From the NCBI RefSeq assembly GCF_029625315.1, contig NZ_CP121110.1, forward strand, positions 859,501 to 923,500: a stretch of 64,000 nt of DNA, written 5' to 3'. Below the pieces are notes generated by a model. The model was not told the DNA's origin and searched no databases. It saw nothing but the letters and a program-made list of their open reading frames with translations. This stretch comes from Flavobacterium ginsengisoli (GTDB taxonomy: Bacteria; Bacteroidota; Bacteroidia; Flavobacteriales; Flavobacteriaceae). Position 1 is the first letter of the stretch. Every line of letters begins with the position of its first letter. Position numbers and translations under genes: made by a program. Below, one piece after another: positions 46,652 through 55,200 of this stretch.

Positions 46652-47153
46652 GGGGTTTCTTTAAAGGAGTTATCTGTATTTTTCTAAAATTAAACACATT
46701 AGAAAAATATTCTTTTTCTTTATCTTCTAGAATTAGCAAACCGTTACAATACGTTATTTCAAATCGGGCACTTTCTAGAAATAAATGTTTTAATCTATAA
46801 TTATAATCGAGTTCTTTCTCAATCGCGCTAATGATGTTTACAGATTCTTCTTTCTCAGTTTTAAACCATTCGCCGATTTCTATTGTTTTTTTGATACTAA
46901 AAGGCAGTTCTACATCATCATATTTCCTTTTAAATAAACTCAAGCAAAAATGATAAACCGTTTCCTCTGGCACCAAAAGCGTTTTTTTATCAAAATGCAG
47001 ATTATACGTAATTCTAAAATTCGTTTCATCTTCGAGCTGAACGCTAATTTTATTTACTTCATTCACAAAAATGATTGAATTCGAGAAAGTATCAGATTTG
47101 TGATTGAAACACTCTGATAAAATTTTTAAATTTTCGATAATTGGTTTATCCAT
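46641..47153 (-). CDS. Protein of unknown function
   Basis: 170 residues, cytoplasmic, mixed alpha/beta, no recognised motif (visible: SIIFVNEVNKISVQLEDETN and HFCLSLFKRKYDDVELPF). Its 3' end overlaps the start of the gluzincin gene by 11 bases, which points to coupled expression. Proteins encoded next to secreted enzymes in this arrangement are sometimes immunity or accessory proteins; nothing in this sequence proves it. Confidence 0.55.
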   Translation of the reverse strand: MDKPIIENLKILSECFNHKSDTFSNSIIFVNEVNKISVQLEDETNFRITYNLHFDKKTLLVPEETVYHFCLSLFKRKYDDVELPFSIKKTIEIGEWFKTEKEESVNIISAIEKELDYNYRLKHLFLESARFEITYCNGLLILEDKEKEYFSNVFNFRKIQITPLKKPHEA

Positions 47154-47213
47154 TACGCAGGAAGATTGATTTTTCGGAGCACTTATTACAGCAAATTTTG
47201 GTTTGCTTTGATC

Positions 47214-47537
47214 TTATTTGTTTTTATCAAAATCATCTGGCCATAATCCAAATTTAACCATGTTACCACGATATTTTTCTAGCTCTTTCTCTTTAACCAA
47301 CTTTTCCCATTCTTCATTTTCCATAGATTTTTGATGAAAAGAGGATACTTTTTGTGATTTTGAATAATTATTAATCTCAATCCTTTTATTGATTCTAACT
47401 TTTTGATCGGAAGTTAAATTAACAGCAATCTGTTTCCACAAATCGGATATTGGATTTTTTTCAACAAGTTGGGCCAATAATTCTATTTCCTGATCATTCA
47501 GGTTTTTTGGAAAATCGTCCGGACTAAAATCTTTCAT
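47214..47537 (-). CDS. Small charged protein of unknown function
   Basis: 107 residues, rich in Lys, Glu and Asn ([49 protein letters not shown]). No known domain. It lies on the same strand as, and 60 bases upstream of, the preceding unknown gene in the cluster at 45-48 kb. Confidence 0.5.
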   Translation of the reverse strand: MKDFSPDDFPKNLNDQEIELLAQLVEKNPISDLWKQIAVNLTSDQKVRINKRIEINNYSKSQKVSSFHQKSMENEEWEKLVKEKELEKYRGNMVKFGLWPDDFDKNK

Positions 47538-47557
47538 AAAATATTTCGTTTAATTCT

Positions 47558-48189
47558 CTATTGTTCATCAAAATATTCATAACCAGAACTCCCTAAATAT
47601 CTTTTTCTACCGTCGGGTAATTCAAATCTGGTTTTTAAATTTATAAAACATTTCTTTGCGTGGTAAAAGACTTGTATTTTAAATTTTTATCCTTAAAAAT
47701 TAACGCTTTTATAGAAGTATTCATTGTAAAATAAGTAATACTTATAAAATCTCCAGTTTCGATTTTCTGGTAGTCTCTTTCATAAATAGAAACGTTTCTG
47801 TATTTCTCTTCAATTGGAGAATAAATTGTTATTTCATGAGAAATTGTATCCGAATCATAACCTTCATGAGTTACAATCTCTTTTTTTAAAACTTTCACAT
47901 TTCCCTCTATCTTTTTTTGAAAAAACAAACCTCGTTTTCTTTCTAAAACCGTTATCAATGCTTGGATGGTAATATAGATCCAGAAACCAAAAACTACCAA
48001 TATCATCAAAATAGCAAATCCTTTGTCTTCATTGTCTTGCTTTTGTACAGCTAAATAAATTAGATAAATTGGCAGAACTATAGAAAAGAGAGCTAAAAGA
48101 ACTAACAAAATATATCCTTTTTTCAATTTTCGTTTAAGAAATTTTATATCCTCAGTATTTAATTCTTTAATTTCTAGAATTTCTTGCAT
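47558..48189 (-). CDS. Membrane protein of unknown function, possibly frameshifted at its C terminus
   Basis: The intact frame (47641-48189, 182 residues) has two adjacent transmembrane helices (LLVLLALFSIVLPIYLIYL, AILMILVVFGFWIYITI) and a cytoplasmic strand-rich part ending KSFTTQRNVL. Immediately after the stop, another frame runs INLKTRFELPDGRKRYLG then SSGYEYFDEQ before a stop at 47558. One additional base in the A4 run 47645-47648 would join them into about 210 residues. Whether the extension is real is uncertain. No family recognised. Confidence 0.5.
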
Positions 48190-48328
48190 TGAATAACTTA
48201 CTATTTATATACGCTAATATAAGCGAAATCCTCTTACTAATATTTTAATATTTATAAAATAAAGCTTCATGCAACTATTGCAGATTATCATAAAAAGCAA
48301 TATATTACATTCAATCAAAATTAAAATT

Positions 48329-48910
48329 ATGGAACAACAAAAAGACTGGTCAATAGATGAAATTCAGAATGTTTGGAAACTGGTTTCGAAACTTCATGAT
48401 GGACAAAAATATGGTGGATTTAATGAAGGCGATAGAGTAGAATATCTTAATCATATTGGAAGTGTTGTTTTTGAAGTTCTAAATGCTCTTCGATTTACAG
48501 AAAACATGAATGCTGATTTAGCCATTAAATGTGCGATGCTTCATGATACGATAGAAGATACAGAAATAAAATACGAAAAAATAATGGAACTGTTTGGAAA
48601 TGATGTAGCTTCTGGAGTACTTGCTTTAACAAAAAACGATAAAATCGAAGATTCTTCTGAAAAAATGATAGACAGTTTAAGAAGAATCAAACAACAGCCT
48701 AAAGAAGTTTGGGCAGTAAAAATGGCTGACAGAATTTCAAATCTATACCAACCGCCTTTTTATTGGAATGATGACAAAAAACTATATTACATTACTGAAG
48801 CAGAAATCATTCATAATGAACTAAAAGAAGGAAACGAATATTTAGCAAACCGATTGAAACTTAAAATAAATGAATATCATCGGTTTTTGAGTTCGAATCA
48901 AGTAATATAA
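48329..48910 (+). CDS. HD-domain protein, MESH1/RelA-hydrolase-like
   Basis: 193 residues from the ATG at 48329 (MEQQKDWSIDEIQNVWKLVS). The HD metal-binding pattern is present: His in YLNHIGSVVFEVL, the HD pair in CAMLHDTIEDTEIKYE, and Asp in VKMADRISNLYQP. This matches the hydrolase domain of SpoT and of metazoan MESH1, so it may degrade (p)ppGpp or another nucleotide. No synthetase or TGS domain. A terminator follows at 48916-48950. Confidence 0.8.
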   Translation: MEQQKDWSIDEIQNVWKLVSKLHDGQKYGGFNEGDRVEYLNHIGSVVFEVLNALRFTENMNADLAIKCAMLHDTIEDTEIKYEKIMELFGNDVASGVLALTKNDKIEDSSEKMIDSLRRIKQQPKEVWAVKMADRISNLYQPPFYWNDDKKLYYITEAEIIHNELKEGNEYLANRLKLKINEYHRFLSSNQVI

Positions 48911-48915
48911 TAAAA

Positions 48916-48950
48916 AAACTCCTCAATTTGCTTGATGAGTTTTTTTTTAC
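48916..48950 (+). terminator. Rho-independent terminator
   Basis: AAACTCCTCAA / TTGATGAGTTT with one mismatch, then a run of T. Confidence 0.7.
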
Positions 48951-48993
48951 TTAGAAAGAAATTATTTTACGACTAAATGTGATTTTTAAAGTG

Positions 48994-50166
48994 TTAATAT
49001 GACAAGAGTTTCAATTCATTTTTATATTGGTAAATTAAAATATTACAGCCAGCATAAAATGCAGAATCTAAATCTCTTTTTAGCGTTTGTTTTAATTGTT
49101 CAAATTCTAAATCGTAAATTATTATATCAAAATTTCTTATAACACAAATCAATCTATCAGTAATATAATGAGTATATAATGTGCCAAATCCTAAATAAGC
49201 AAACTTAGTTTTGATTATTCTAGATGGTTTTTCATTATCTAAAATGGAATACTCTAAAATAGAAAAACTGTCAGTGTAAAATTTATCGTTTGTATAAAGT
49301 AATACTACAAACCGATCTCCTTTTGAATTAAAGCATAAATTATGAAAAGCTCCATTAAACTCAAGATCGTCCATATCATAAAGCAAATCAATATTATTTG
49401 ACTCATTAAATTTAAAAATTTTAACGCCTTGAACTCCATAGTTTGCGTGATGAGTTATAAAAGCAAATTGATTAGCAATATTAGTTTTTGTTACTGATTC
49501 AATATATTCATAACCAGACCATTCTTTTTCGGGATATAATTCATCATCACTTAATAAAAACTCAAAAGAAGTATCCTCTTTTATCCAATATACTTTAATG
49601 GGATTATGCGTATAGTATTCATCTAAAATTGTAACAAACTCATTTTCTTTATGATAAATCAGGAATATTTGGTTCTTTGCTCTAGCAAAATGTTTTTTAT
49701 AAATATTAACCCCTTCAGAATTAAAATGATAATAATAGATGTTATCACTATCAATCAGGCATAATATTATAAAATTTTGGTCATGCTCTAAAAATGTCTC
49801 TATAATAGCACTTCTAGTCACTTCAGGAGAATGGAGAAGTTTAAGATTAATATCTTTTAAAAGATTAAACTGTTCATCATAAATTAATAAGTGATATGAA
49901 TAGTCCAGTGATACTAATTGATATATTTTTCTATTATTTTTATCAAAATAAATTGTAACAATTAAATCAGTATAGTCTCGAAAATCGTTAAATAAATATT
50001 CCAGATCTACAAGATTGCTTGGAAAGTTACTTTCATTTTTATCTTCTAAAAAATTATAGCTTCGAAGAACGGTATGATTTTTATTTGGGTTTTCATTATT
50101 TTTTATTGCATAAAATGCAATAAGCGTAATACCAAAAAGTATAATAAGAGTAGAAAATATAATCAT
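48994..50166 (-). CDS. Membrane-anchored protein of unknown function, possible beta-propeller
   Basis: 390 residues. One N-terminal transmembrane helix (IIFSTLIILFGITLIAFYAI) is followed by about 360 residues of regularly spaced strands rich in aromatic residues (KIYQLVSLDYSYHLLIYDEQ, NQFAFITHHANYGVQGVKIF, RFVVLLYTNDKFYTDSFSIL). The spacing suggests a propeller, but no canonical repeat signature is visible. No family recognised. The endonuclease V gene is 35 bases upstream on the same strand. Confidence 0.6.
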   Translation of the reverse strand: MIIFSTLIILFGITLIAFYAIKNNENPNKNHTVLRSYNFLEDKNESNFPSNLVDLEYLFNDFRDYTDLIVTIYFDKNNRKIYQLVSLDYSYHLLIYDEQFNLLKDINLKLLHSPEVTRSAIIETFLEHDQNFIILCLIDSDNIYYYHFNSEGVNIYKKHFARAKNQIFLIYHKENEFVTILDEYYTHNPIKVYWIKEDTSFEFLLSDDELYPEKEWSGYEYIESVTKTNIANQFAFITHHANYGVQGVKIFKFNESNNIDLLYDMDDLEFNGAFHNLCFNSKGDRFVVLLYTNDKFYTDSFSILEYSILDNEKPSRIIKTKFAYLGFGTLYTHYITDRLICVIRNFDIIIYDLEFEQLKQTLKRDLDSAFYAGCNILIYQYKNELKLLSY

Positions 50167-50201
50167 TTAAATAAAAGGTTATTTTTTTTAGTTCAATTTA
50201 A

Positions 50202-50708
50202 TTAAACATTCTCCTTACTCAACCTATCCAATTCTTTCAACAGAGTAGGAAATCTAAATTCTCCCGCCATACTCTCTACTTTTTTATATGCTTCTTCCAA
50301 ATCAATTCCGATAGAAGTGATATATAGCGGTTTCTTGCTATCACCTCTAAAAAGTGCTTTTTTATTCTTTTCTATAGAAGCAAAATTGGTTTTTGCAACA
50401 CCAATAATTGGAATTTCTTTATTTAGTTTTTCATACAAATAGCCGCCTAAACCATATTTGTTTTCATCGTTTAAATAAACAAATCCGTCAACTACAATAA
50501 CATCAACAGTCGACAAATCAATTTGTTTTAATAAGCTCAAAATACAAGGTAGCTCTCTTTTATAGAACTCTCCAGGAATGTATTCTTCTACATTGTTTAT
50601 TGTTTCAGAATGAATTTTAAAGTTTTTGTCTTCATTCCATTCTGCAAATTCAAGACAAATTGTTTTTGCTTTTTGGTCAAAATAATAAGTGTCAAAAGCT
50701 AAGATCAT
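50202..50708 (-). CDS. Endonuclease V family protein
   Basis: 168 residues, shorter than E. coli Nfi (about 223). It retains the RNase H-like core: LAFDTYYFD with the first acidic metal ligand, YIPGEFYKRELPCILSLLK containing the conserved YxPGxFYxRE(L/I) motif, and VIVVDGFVYLNDENKYGLGG with the second acidic cluster. GVAKTNFASI follows. Endonuclease V cleaves near deoxyinosine. The missing C-terminal part is usual for the short Bacteroidota form, so activity is uncertain. Confidence 0.8.
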   Translation of the reverse strand: MILAFDTYYFDQKAKTICLEFAEWNEDKNFKIHSETINNVEEYIPGEFYKRELPCILSLLKQIDLSTVDVIVVDGFVYLNDENKYGLGGYLYEKLNKEIPIIGVAKTNFASIEKNKKALFRGDSKKPLYITSIGIDLEEAYKKVESMAGEFRFPTLLKELDRLSKENV

Positions 50709-50859
50709 TTGGTGTAAAATATTTTAATTTTAGCTAATATAGAAAAACCTTACAAGGAAATTATCTGATCTTTAGTAATTAATTATAAACTTTCTGAAAC
50801 ATTTTTTTATGTCCTTCTAATTCAGACATAAAAGAAATTCTAAAATTTAAAATTCAGTT

Positions 50860-50890
50860 TTTGATAGCTTATCAAATAAATGTAGCTTAG
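50860..50890 (+). promoter_or_regulatory. Promoter and palindrome upstream of the ChrB/AraC fusion gene
   Basis: The inverted repeat TTTGATA-GCT-TATCAAA (50860-50876) contains a TTG (50861-50863). After a 19-base spacer comes TAGCTTAG (50883-50890), one mismatch from TAnnTTTG. A regulator bound here would sit over the -33 region. Confidence 0.5.
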
Positions 50891-50930
50891 CTAATATTTT
50901 TAAGAAACAAATCCAAAAAACTACATCAAA

Positions 50931-51809
50931 ATGAAATGGATTACCAGAGAGAGACCCAAAATAGATCGAATTGCCTGTCCTTGGCTGATTCGAAAGTTTG
51001 TCGATCTTGAATCTGAATTTATTTATGTTCCTTTTGATGACGTTATAACCAAAGCAAAGGAACTTGAAGCTATTCCGTTTGATATTCCAAATGTTGAGTT
51101 TACTCATTATAATGAAGAAAGCACTTTTGATTATATAGTCAAAAAATATGAAATTAAAGATCCAGCAATTAAGATTATTGCAGGAATTGTACGCGGCGCA
51201 GATACTGACCGACATCAAATTTCGAAAGAATCGGCTGGACTTTGGGCAATTTCTTCTGGGTTAGCTTATAACATTAAAGATGATTATGAGCTTTTAGAAC
51301 AAGGCATGATTCTTTATGATGCTTTGTATAGCTGGGCAACACATTTGTATCAGCAGAATCATTTACAGAATAGTCCGTTTGAGAAATTATTGCATGAAGT
51401 TTATAACAAGTTTATTAAAGACAAAAAAACTTCTGGAAAAACGCCTTCTTGGGTTAAAGATTTAAAGAATATCATTCAAGATCAAATAGACACACAATTT
51501 ACTTTTGATTTAAAGAAAATTTCAAACGAACTTAATTTGAATCCTTCCTATTTATCTCGAGAATTTTCTAAACATTTTGAAGATTTAAATTTTGGTGAAT
51601 ATGTTAGAAAACTTCGTATTGAAAAAGCAATCATTCTTATCGAAAATTCGTCTCATACCTTAACCGAAATAGCTTATATGACAGGATTTTCAGATCAAAG
51701 TCATTTTACGAGAATTTTCAAACTTTATACGGGAAAAAATCCTTCTTCTTATAGAAAAAAACAAAAAAGTAAACCAGATACAAAAGGTAAATTGAATTCT
51801 ATTTTTTGA
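50931..51809 (+). CDS. Fusion of a ChrB-like domain and an AraC-type DNA-binding domain
   Basis: 292 residues. Residues 1-150 match the C-terminal domain of ChrB, the chromate-resistance regulator: MKWITRERPKIDRIACPWLI, FIYVPFDDV, and IIAGIVRGADTDRHQ. Residues 180-275 are a standard AraC/XylS double HTH (FDLKKISNELNLNPSYLSRE and LTEIAYMTGFSDQSHFTRIF). ChrB normally uses a different N-terminal region and acts with ChrA; no chrA is nearby. I infer a metal- or oxyanion-responsive regulator. The small exported protein 46 bases downstream may be its target. Confidence 0.82.
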   Translation: MKWITRERPKIDRIACPWLIRKFVDLESEFIYVPFDDVITKAKELEAIPFDIPNVEFTHYNEESTFDYIVKKYEIKDPAIKIIAGIVRGADTDRHQISKESAGLWAISSGLAYNIKDDYELLEQGMILYDALYSWATHLYQQNHLQNSPFEKLLHEVYNKFIKDKKTSGKTPSWVKDLKNIIQDQIDTQFTFDLKKISNELNLNPSYLSREFSKHFEDLNFGEYVRKLRIEKAIILIENSSHTLTEIAYMTGFSDQSHFTRIFKLYTGKNPSSYRKKQKSKPDTKGKLNSIF

Positions 51810-51822
51810 AAACCAATGCTCA

Positions 51823-51830
51823 TAGCTTTG
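51823..51830 (+). promoter_or_regulatory. Predicted -7 element of the exported-protein gene
   Basis: TAGCTTTG matches TAnnTTTG. TTTATCAAAT directly downstream repeats a half site of the palindrome at 50860-50876. Confidence 0.5.
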
Positions 51831-51855
51831 TTTATCAAATCAAAAACTAGAAACA

Positions 51856-52353
51856 ATGTTATTTAAACGGATTTTATTTTTTACAGTGCTACTTATTGGT
51901 TTTACGTCTTTTTCTCAAACTACATATCCTAAAATAGGGGGATATTTTGGTATTATGCATCCAATAGTCACTATTAATGAAGATGAAACTACTGTAAATT
52001 TTAGAGATTATTATGCTGTTGGTTTTCCTACTGGAATAAATATCTGGAAAAACGAAAAAATCGGATTCTCATTTGAAGTCGTTCCCAATATAAAAGAAGA
52101 TCAAGGAACAAGCAAAGTGACCAATTTGCTATTCCATCCAGGCGTTTTGGTCGCTTTAGGAAAAGGCTACACATTTGCTGGACGAGCTGCTTTTGAAAGT
52201 GGTGGAAGATATGGTTTTACGCCTGTTTTCAATAAAACAATTATAAAAAATACAAGCTGTAGTTATTACCTTGCTGTGCCATTGCCCGTTCGTTTTGGAA
52301 ATGATCATCCTGCTAGTTTTACTGTAGGTTTTCAGTTTGGAATTGCTTTTTAA
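51856..52353 (+). CDS. Small exported protein, probable outer-membrane beta-barrel
   Basis: 165 residues. A signal peptide (ILFFTVLLIGFTSFSQ) precedes strands of alternating polarity (KIGGYFGIMHPIVTINED, YYAVGFPTGINIWKNEKIGF, GVLVALGKGYTFAGRAAFE) and a C-terminal strand ending in Phe (FTVGFQFGIAF). A terminal aromatic residue is the usual signal for outer-membrane insertion. No named family. It probably follows control by the ChrB/AraC protein, as the two promoters share a TATCAAAT element. Confidence 0.65.
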   Translation: MLFKRILFFTVLLIGFTSFSQTTYPKIGGYFGIMHPIVTINEDETTVNFRDYYAVGFPTGINIWKNEKIGFSFEVVPNIKEDQGTSKVTNLLFHPGVLVALGKGYTFAGRAAFESGGRYGFTPVFNKTIIKNTSCSYYLAVPLPVRFGNDHPASFTVGFQFGIAF

Positions 52354-52428
52354 GGTTCTTAAAAAGAATTAAATCAAGTGTTTGCCAAATTAATTGATTA
52401 ATTTAGTTATCAATAAAAACCTAAGCTT

Positions 52429-52824
52429 ATGAAAACTAAAATGATATGGGCCAACTTGGTTTCGAGCGATATACAGAAAACAATTCAATTTTACACCGCT
52501 CTCGGTTTTAAGCAAAACGGACAAGAAACGAAAGAATTGGTAAGTTTTGTTTTTGGAGAAAATGATTTTGTAATTAACTTTTTCACACCAAAAAGATTAG
52601 AAAATGCCATAAGAGGAAAACTCTCTAACACAGCTGTAGACAACGAAATTGTATTTTCTTTGTCTGCAAGTAGTGTAGAGGAAGTTGATCTTTGGTACAA
52701 TAAAATAAAAGAAATCAACGGAACCATTTTCTCAGAACCTGAAAATTTTGAAGTTGGTTATACCTTTGGTTTTTCAGATCCAGACGGGCATAAATTTAAT
52801 TTTCTGTACTGGCCGGGAATGTAG
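52429..52824 (+). CDS. VOC/glyoxalase-fold protein
   Basis: 131 residues, one VOC domain made of two beta-alpha-beta-beta-beta modules: KMIWANLVSSDIQKTIQFYT with the metal-side strand, then VGYTFGFSDPDGHKFNFLYW with the DPDGHxFNF ending typical of PhnB/bleomycin-resistance-like proteins. It could be an isomerase, dioxygenase or binding protein. It is followed within 54 bases by the Crp-family gene, whose putative binding site lies just after the VOC stop codon. Confidence 0.82.
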   Translation: MKTKMIWANLVSSDIQKTIQFYTALGFKQNGQETKELVSFVFGENDFVINFFTPKRLENAIRGKLSNTAVDNEIVFSLSASSVEEVDLWYNKIKEINGTIFSEPENFEVGYTFGFSDPDGHKFNFLYWPGM

Positions 52825-52828
52825 TTTT

Positions 52829-52873
52829 TTTGTCATATGGCAAATTCTCAATAAAAACTTATGCCTAACTTTC
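52829..52873 (+). promoter_or_regulatory. Crp-type site and -7 element upstream of the Crp/Fnr gene
   Basis: TTTGTCATATGGCAAA (52829-52844) is one mismatch from a perfect 16-bp palindrome. Its centre is 29.5 bases before TAACTTTC (52866-52873), a one-mismatch -7 box ending four bases before the ATG. Confidence 0.6.
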
Positions 52874-52877
52874 GTGT

Positions 52878-53447
52878 ATGAAAGAATTAGTAAATTATAT
52901 ATTGCAATTTGGCAATTTAAATCAGCAACAGATTGATTTGATTTTAACGCAGGCCAAAGAAAAAGAAATCAAAAAAGAAGAATATTTTTCTGAAGCTGGA
53001 AAAATAGTCACTGAAGTTGGCTTCATTATAGAAGGAATAATGCGCGTTTGCTACTACAATAACAAAGGAGAGGAAATCACAAAATACTTTATTGACGAAA
53101 ATAATCTAGTGGTAGATTTAGAAAGTTTTGACAATAATATTTGCTCGTCTGCTTATGTACAAGCGGTTACAGATTGCAAAATTATTGTGTTTTCTAAAGC
53201 CAATTGGCAAGAATTACTAGACACAATTGTTGGTTGGGACACGATTGTGCATAAAATCATTTCGAAAGCATTAATTCAGAAAGTGGCTAGAAGAAGTCCC
53301 TTGGTTTCAGAAGATGCTACAACTCGTTATTTATCTTTTATGGAAATGTTTCCAAAAGTAATTAATCGAGTTCCGCTTTCGTATTTGGCTTCCTATCTCG
53401 GAATAACACAATCCTCTTTAAGCAGAATCAGAAAAAATATTCGTTAA
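52878..53447 (+). CDS. Crp/Fnr-family transcriptional regulator
   Basis: 189 residues. A cyclic-nucleotide-binding-like beta roll (about 20-115: KEEYFSEAGKIVTEVGFIIE, VCYYNNKGEEITKYFIDENN) and a long dimer helix precede a short HTH (SYLASYLGITQSSLSRIRKN). The phosphate-binding cassette of true CRP is not evident, so the ligand may differ. Its own promoter and that of the following SDR gene carry the same palindrome, which makes this protein the likely binder. The mRNA would be nearly leaderless. Confidence 0.85.
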   Translation: MKELVNYILQFGNLNQQQIDLILTQAKEKEIKKEEYFSEAGKIVTEVGFIIEGIMRVCYYNNKGEEITKYFIDENNLVVDLESFDNNICSSAYVQAVTDCKIIVFSKANWQELLDTIVGWDTIVHKIISKALIQKVARRSPLVSEDATTRYLSFMEMFPKVINRVPLSYLASYLGITQSSLSRIRKNIR

Positions 53448-53456
53448 AAATCGCTT

Positions 53457-53501
53457 TTTGCCATATGGCAAATGTTTTTGTTTTTAATCGGTGGAACTTT
53501 G
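53457..53501 (+). promoter_or_regulatory. Crp-type site and -7 element upstream of the SDR gene
   Basis: TTTGCCATATGGCAAA (53457-53472) is a perfect 16-bp palindrome. Its centre is 29.5 bases before GAACTTTG (53494-53501), the same distance as at the regulator's own promoter. This corresponds to roughly -41 from the start of transcription, the class II activator position. Confidence 0.65.
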
Positions 53502-53527
53502 CTTCAGATAATTTAAAAATATAAAAA

Positions 53528-54265
53528 ATGAAAACAGTATTAATTACAGGTGCAAATAGGAGCATTGGTTTAGAAACTACTAAACAGCTTTCAGAAAAAG
53601 GATTATTTGTTTATTTAGGAACGCGTGATCTTGCAAAAGGAGAAGAAGTAGTAAAAGAATTGAACAAAAAAGGATTCCAAAACATTAAAGCTATTCAAAT
53701 TGATGTTACCAATGCAGAAAGTGTTTTAGAAGCAAAAAACATCGTTGAAAAAGAAAAAGGTAAATTGGATATTCTGATTAATAATGCCGGAATTTTAGGA
53801 GATATTCCGCAAAGTCCTTCGGCAACTTCTATAGAAAACATTCAAAAAGTTTTTGACACGAATTTCTTCGGAGTGATAACTGTAACGCAAGCATTTCTTG
53901 ATTTGCTAAAAAGATCTGAAAATCCAAGAATTAGCAATATTACATCAGGACTTGGTTCTCTCACTTTACACAGTGATCCAACTTGGAAATATTATTCGAT
54001 AAAAGCAATTTCATATGTCTCTTCTAAAACTGCTTTAAATGCATTTACAGTGACTTTAGCTTACGAATTAAAAGATCTTCCATTCAAAGTAAACTCAATT
54101 GATCCAGGTTACACAGCAACCGATTTTAATCATCATAATGGCCCCGAAGTGTTGAAAGTGCAAGCAAGTTTCATTATAAAACATACTTTATTGGATGAAA
54201 ATGGACCAACTGGAAAATTCTTCAGCAACGATATTGAAGACGAAAGCGAGGAAAGTCCTTGGTAA
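53528..54265 (+). CDS. Short-chain dehydrogenase/reductase
   Basis: 245 residues, a classical SDR. The NAD(P) motif is VLITGANRSIGLETTKQLSE (TGxxxxIG), the adenine-side motif is DILINNAGILG, the catalytic Ser is in ITSGLGSL, and Tyr/Lys are in YVSSKTALNAF, where the usual YxxxK reads Y-VSS-K. GYTATDFN follows. The substrate is unknown; carbonyl reductase relatives are closest by eye. The upstream palindrome suggests activation by the neighbouring Crp-family regulator. Confidence 0.88.
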   Translation: MKTVLITGANRSIGLETTKQLSEKGLFVYLGTRDLAKGEEVVKELNKKGFQNIKAIQIDVTNAESVLEAKNIVEKEKGKLDILINNAGILGDIPQSPSATSIENIQKVFDTNFFGVITVTQAFLDLLKRSENPRISNITSGLGSLTLHSDPTWKYYSIKAISYVSSKTALNAFTVTLAYELKDLPFKVNSIDPGYTATDFNHHNGPEVLKVQASFIIKHTLLDENGPTGKFFSNDIEDESEESPW

Positions 54266-54272
54266 AAAGTTA

Positions 54273-54309
54273 AAAACCTTCCAAAGTCATTGATTTTGGA
54301 AGGTTTTTA
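54273..54309 (+). terminator. Rho-independent terminator
   Basis: AAAACCTTCCAAA / TTTTGGAAGGTTTT with a short loop and T run after the SDR gene. Confidence 0.8.
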
Positions 54310-54381
54310 GCATTTTAATAACGATTCATCTTGTAGAAAAGTAGTAAATTTAGACCGTTATTAATATTAAGAAACAAAACA

Positions 54382-55146
54382 ATGTCTATTACAACCGAAG
54401 CAGAATTAGCAGGAATGAAAAAAATAAGTGAAGCTGTAGCTTTTACTTTAAAAGAAATGAGAAAATTTGCCAAACCTGGAATATCGACAAAAGAATTAGA
54501 CGATTACGGAGGACAAATTTTAAATGATTTAGGAGCGAAATCTGCGCCATATTTAACTTACGGTTTTCCAGGTTGGACTTGCATTAGTGTTGACAATGAA
54601 TTTTGCCACGGAATTCCTTCTGAAAAAAGAATTTTGCAAGAAGGTGATTTAATTAATATTGATGTTTCTGCTGAATTGGATGGATTTTGGTCAGATAACG
54701 GAGGTTCTTTTGTAATTGGTAATGATATAAATGAGCATCAAAAGTTAGTGGAAGCTTCTAGAGATATTTTGCATAAAGCCATTCACAATATAAAAGGCGG
54801 CGTTCGTATTTCTGATATTGGTTTTCTGATTGAAACAGAAGCTAAAAAACGTGGTTACAAAGTAATTAAAAACCTAACAGGGCATGGAGTAGGAAGAAGT
54901 CTTCATGAAGCGCCGCATGAAATTGCCAATTATAGAGACCGTTTTAATCAAACAAGATTTAAGAAGAATTCTGTTGTAGCAATTGAAACTTTCATTTCTA
55001 CCAGTTCTACATATGCCGAAACCTTAAAAGATGGTTGGACAATGGTTGGAAACAAAGGCGGTTTTATGGCGCAACACGAACATACTATTGTGGTAACAGA
55101 AGGAAAGCCAATTATTTTAACAGAAATGAATGAAATTTGGAATTAA
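54382..55146 (+). CDS. map: Type I methionine aminopeptidase
   Basis: 254 residues, the usual length. The pita-bread fold carries the five metal ligands: NIDVSAELDGFWSDNGGSF (both Asp), GHGVGRSLHEAPHEI (His), VVAIETFIS (Glu) and MAQHEHTIVV (last Glu), plus the substrate histidine in EFCHGIPSEKR. It removes initiator methionine. Housekeeping Bacteroidota often carry more than one map gene, and this one is not next to ribosomal genes, so it may be the second copy. Confidence 0.93.
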   Translation: MSITTEAELAGMKKISEAVAFTLKEMRKFAKPGISTKELDDYGGQILNDLGAKSAPYLTYGFPGWTCISVDNEFCHGIPSEKRILQEGDLINIDVSAELDGFWSDNGGSFVIGNDINEHQKLVEASRDILHKAIHNIKGGVRISDIGFLIETEAKKRGYKVIKNLTGHGVGRSLHEAPHEIANYRDRFNQTRFKKNSVVAIETFISTSSTYAETLKDGWTMVGNKGGFMAQHEHTIVVTEGKPIILTEMNEIWN

Positions 55147-55160
55147 AATTCTATTTAAAC

Positions 55161-55195
55161 AAAAAGCCTCTATTATTTCTAATAGAGGCTTTTTG
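55161..55195. terminator. Bidirectional rho-independent terminator
   Basis: A perfect 15-bp stem (AAAAAGCCTCTATTA / TAATAGAGGCTTTTT) with a 4-base loop between convergent map and the acetyltransferase gene. Confidence 0.88.
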
Positions 55196-55200
55196 TTTTA

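Noticed and set aside
44885..50708. A defence island including endonuclease V and an HD nucleotidase
   Set aside because: Endonuclease V and MESH1-like proteins are housekeeping families; no nuclease-sensor operon, transposase or reverse transcriptase is present.
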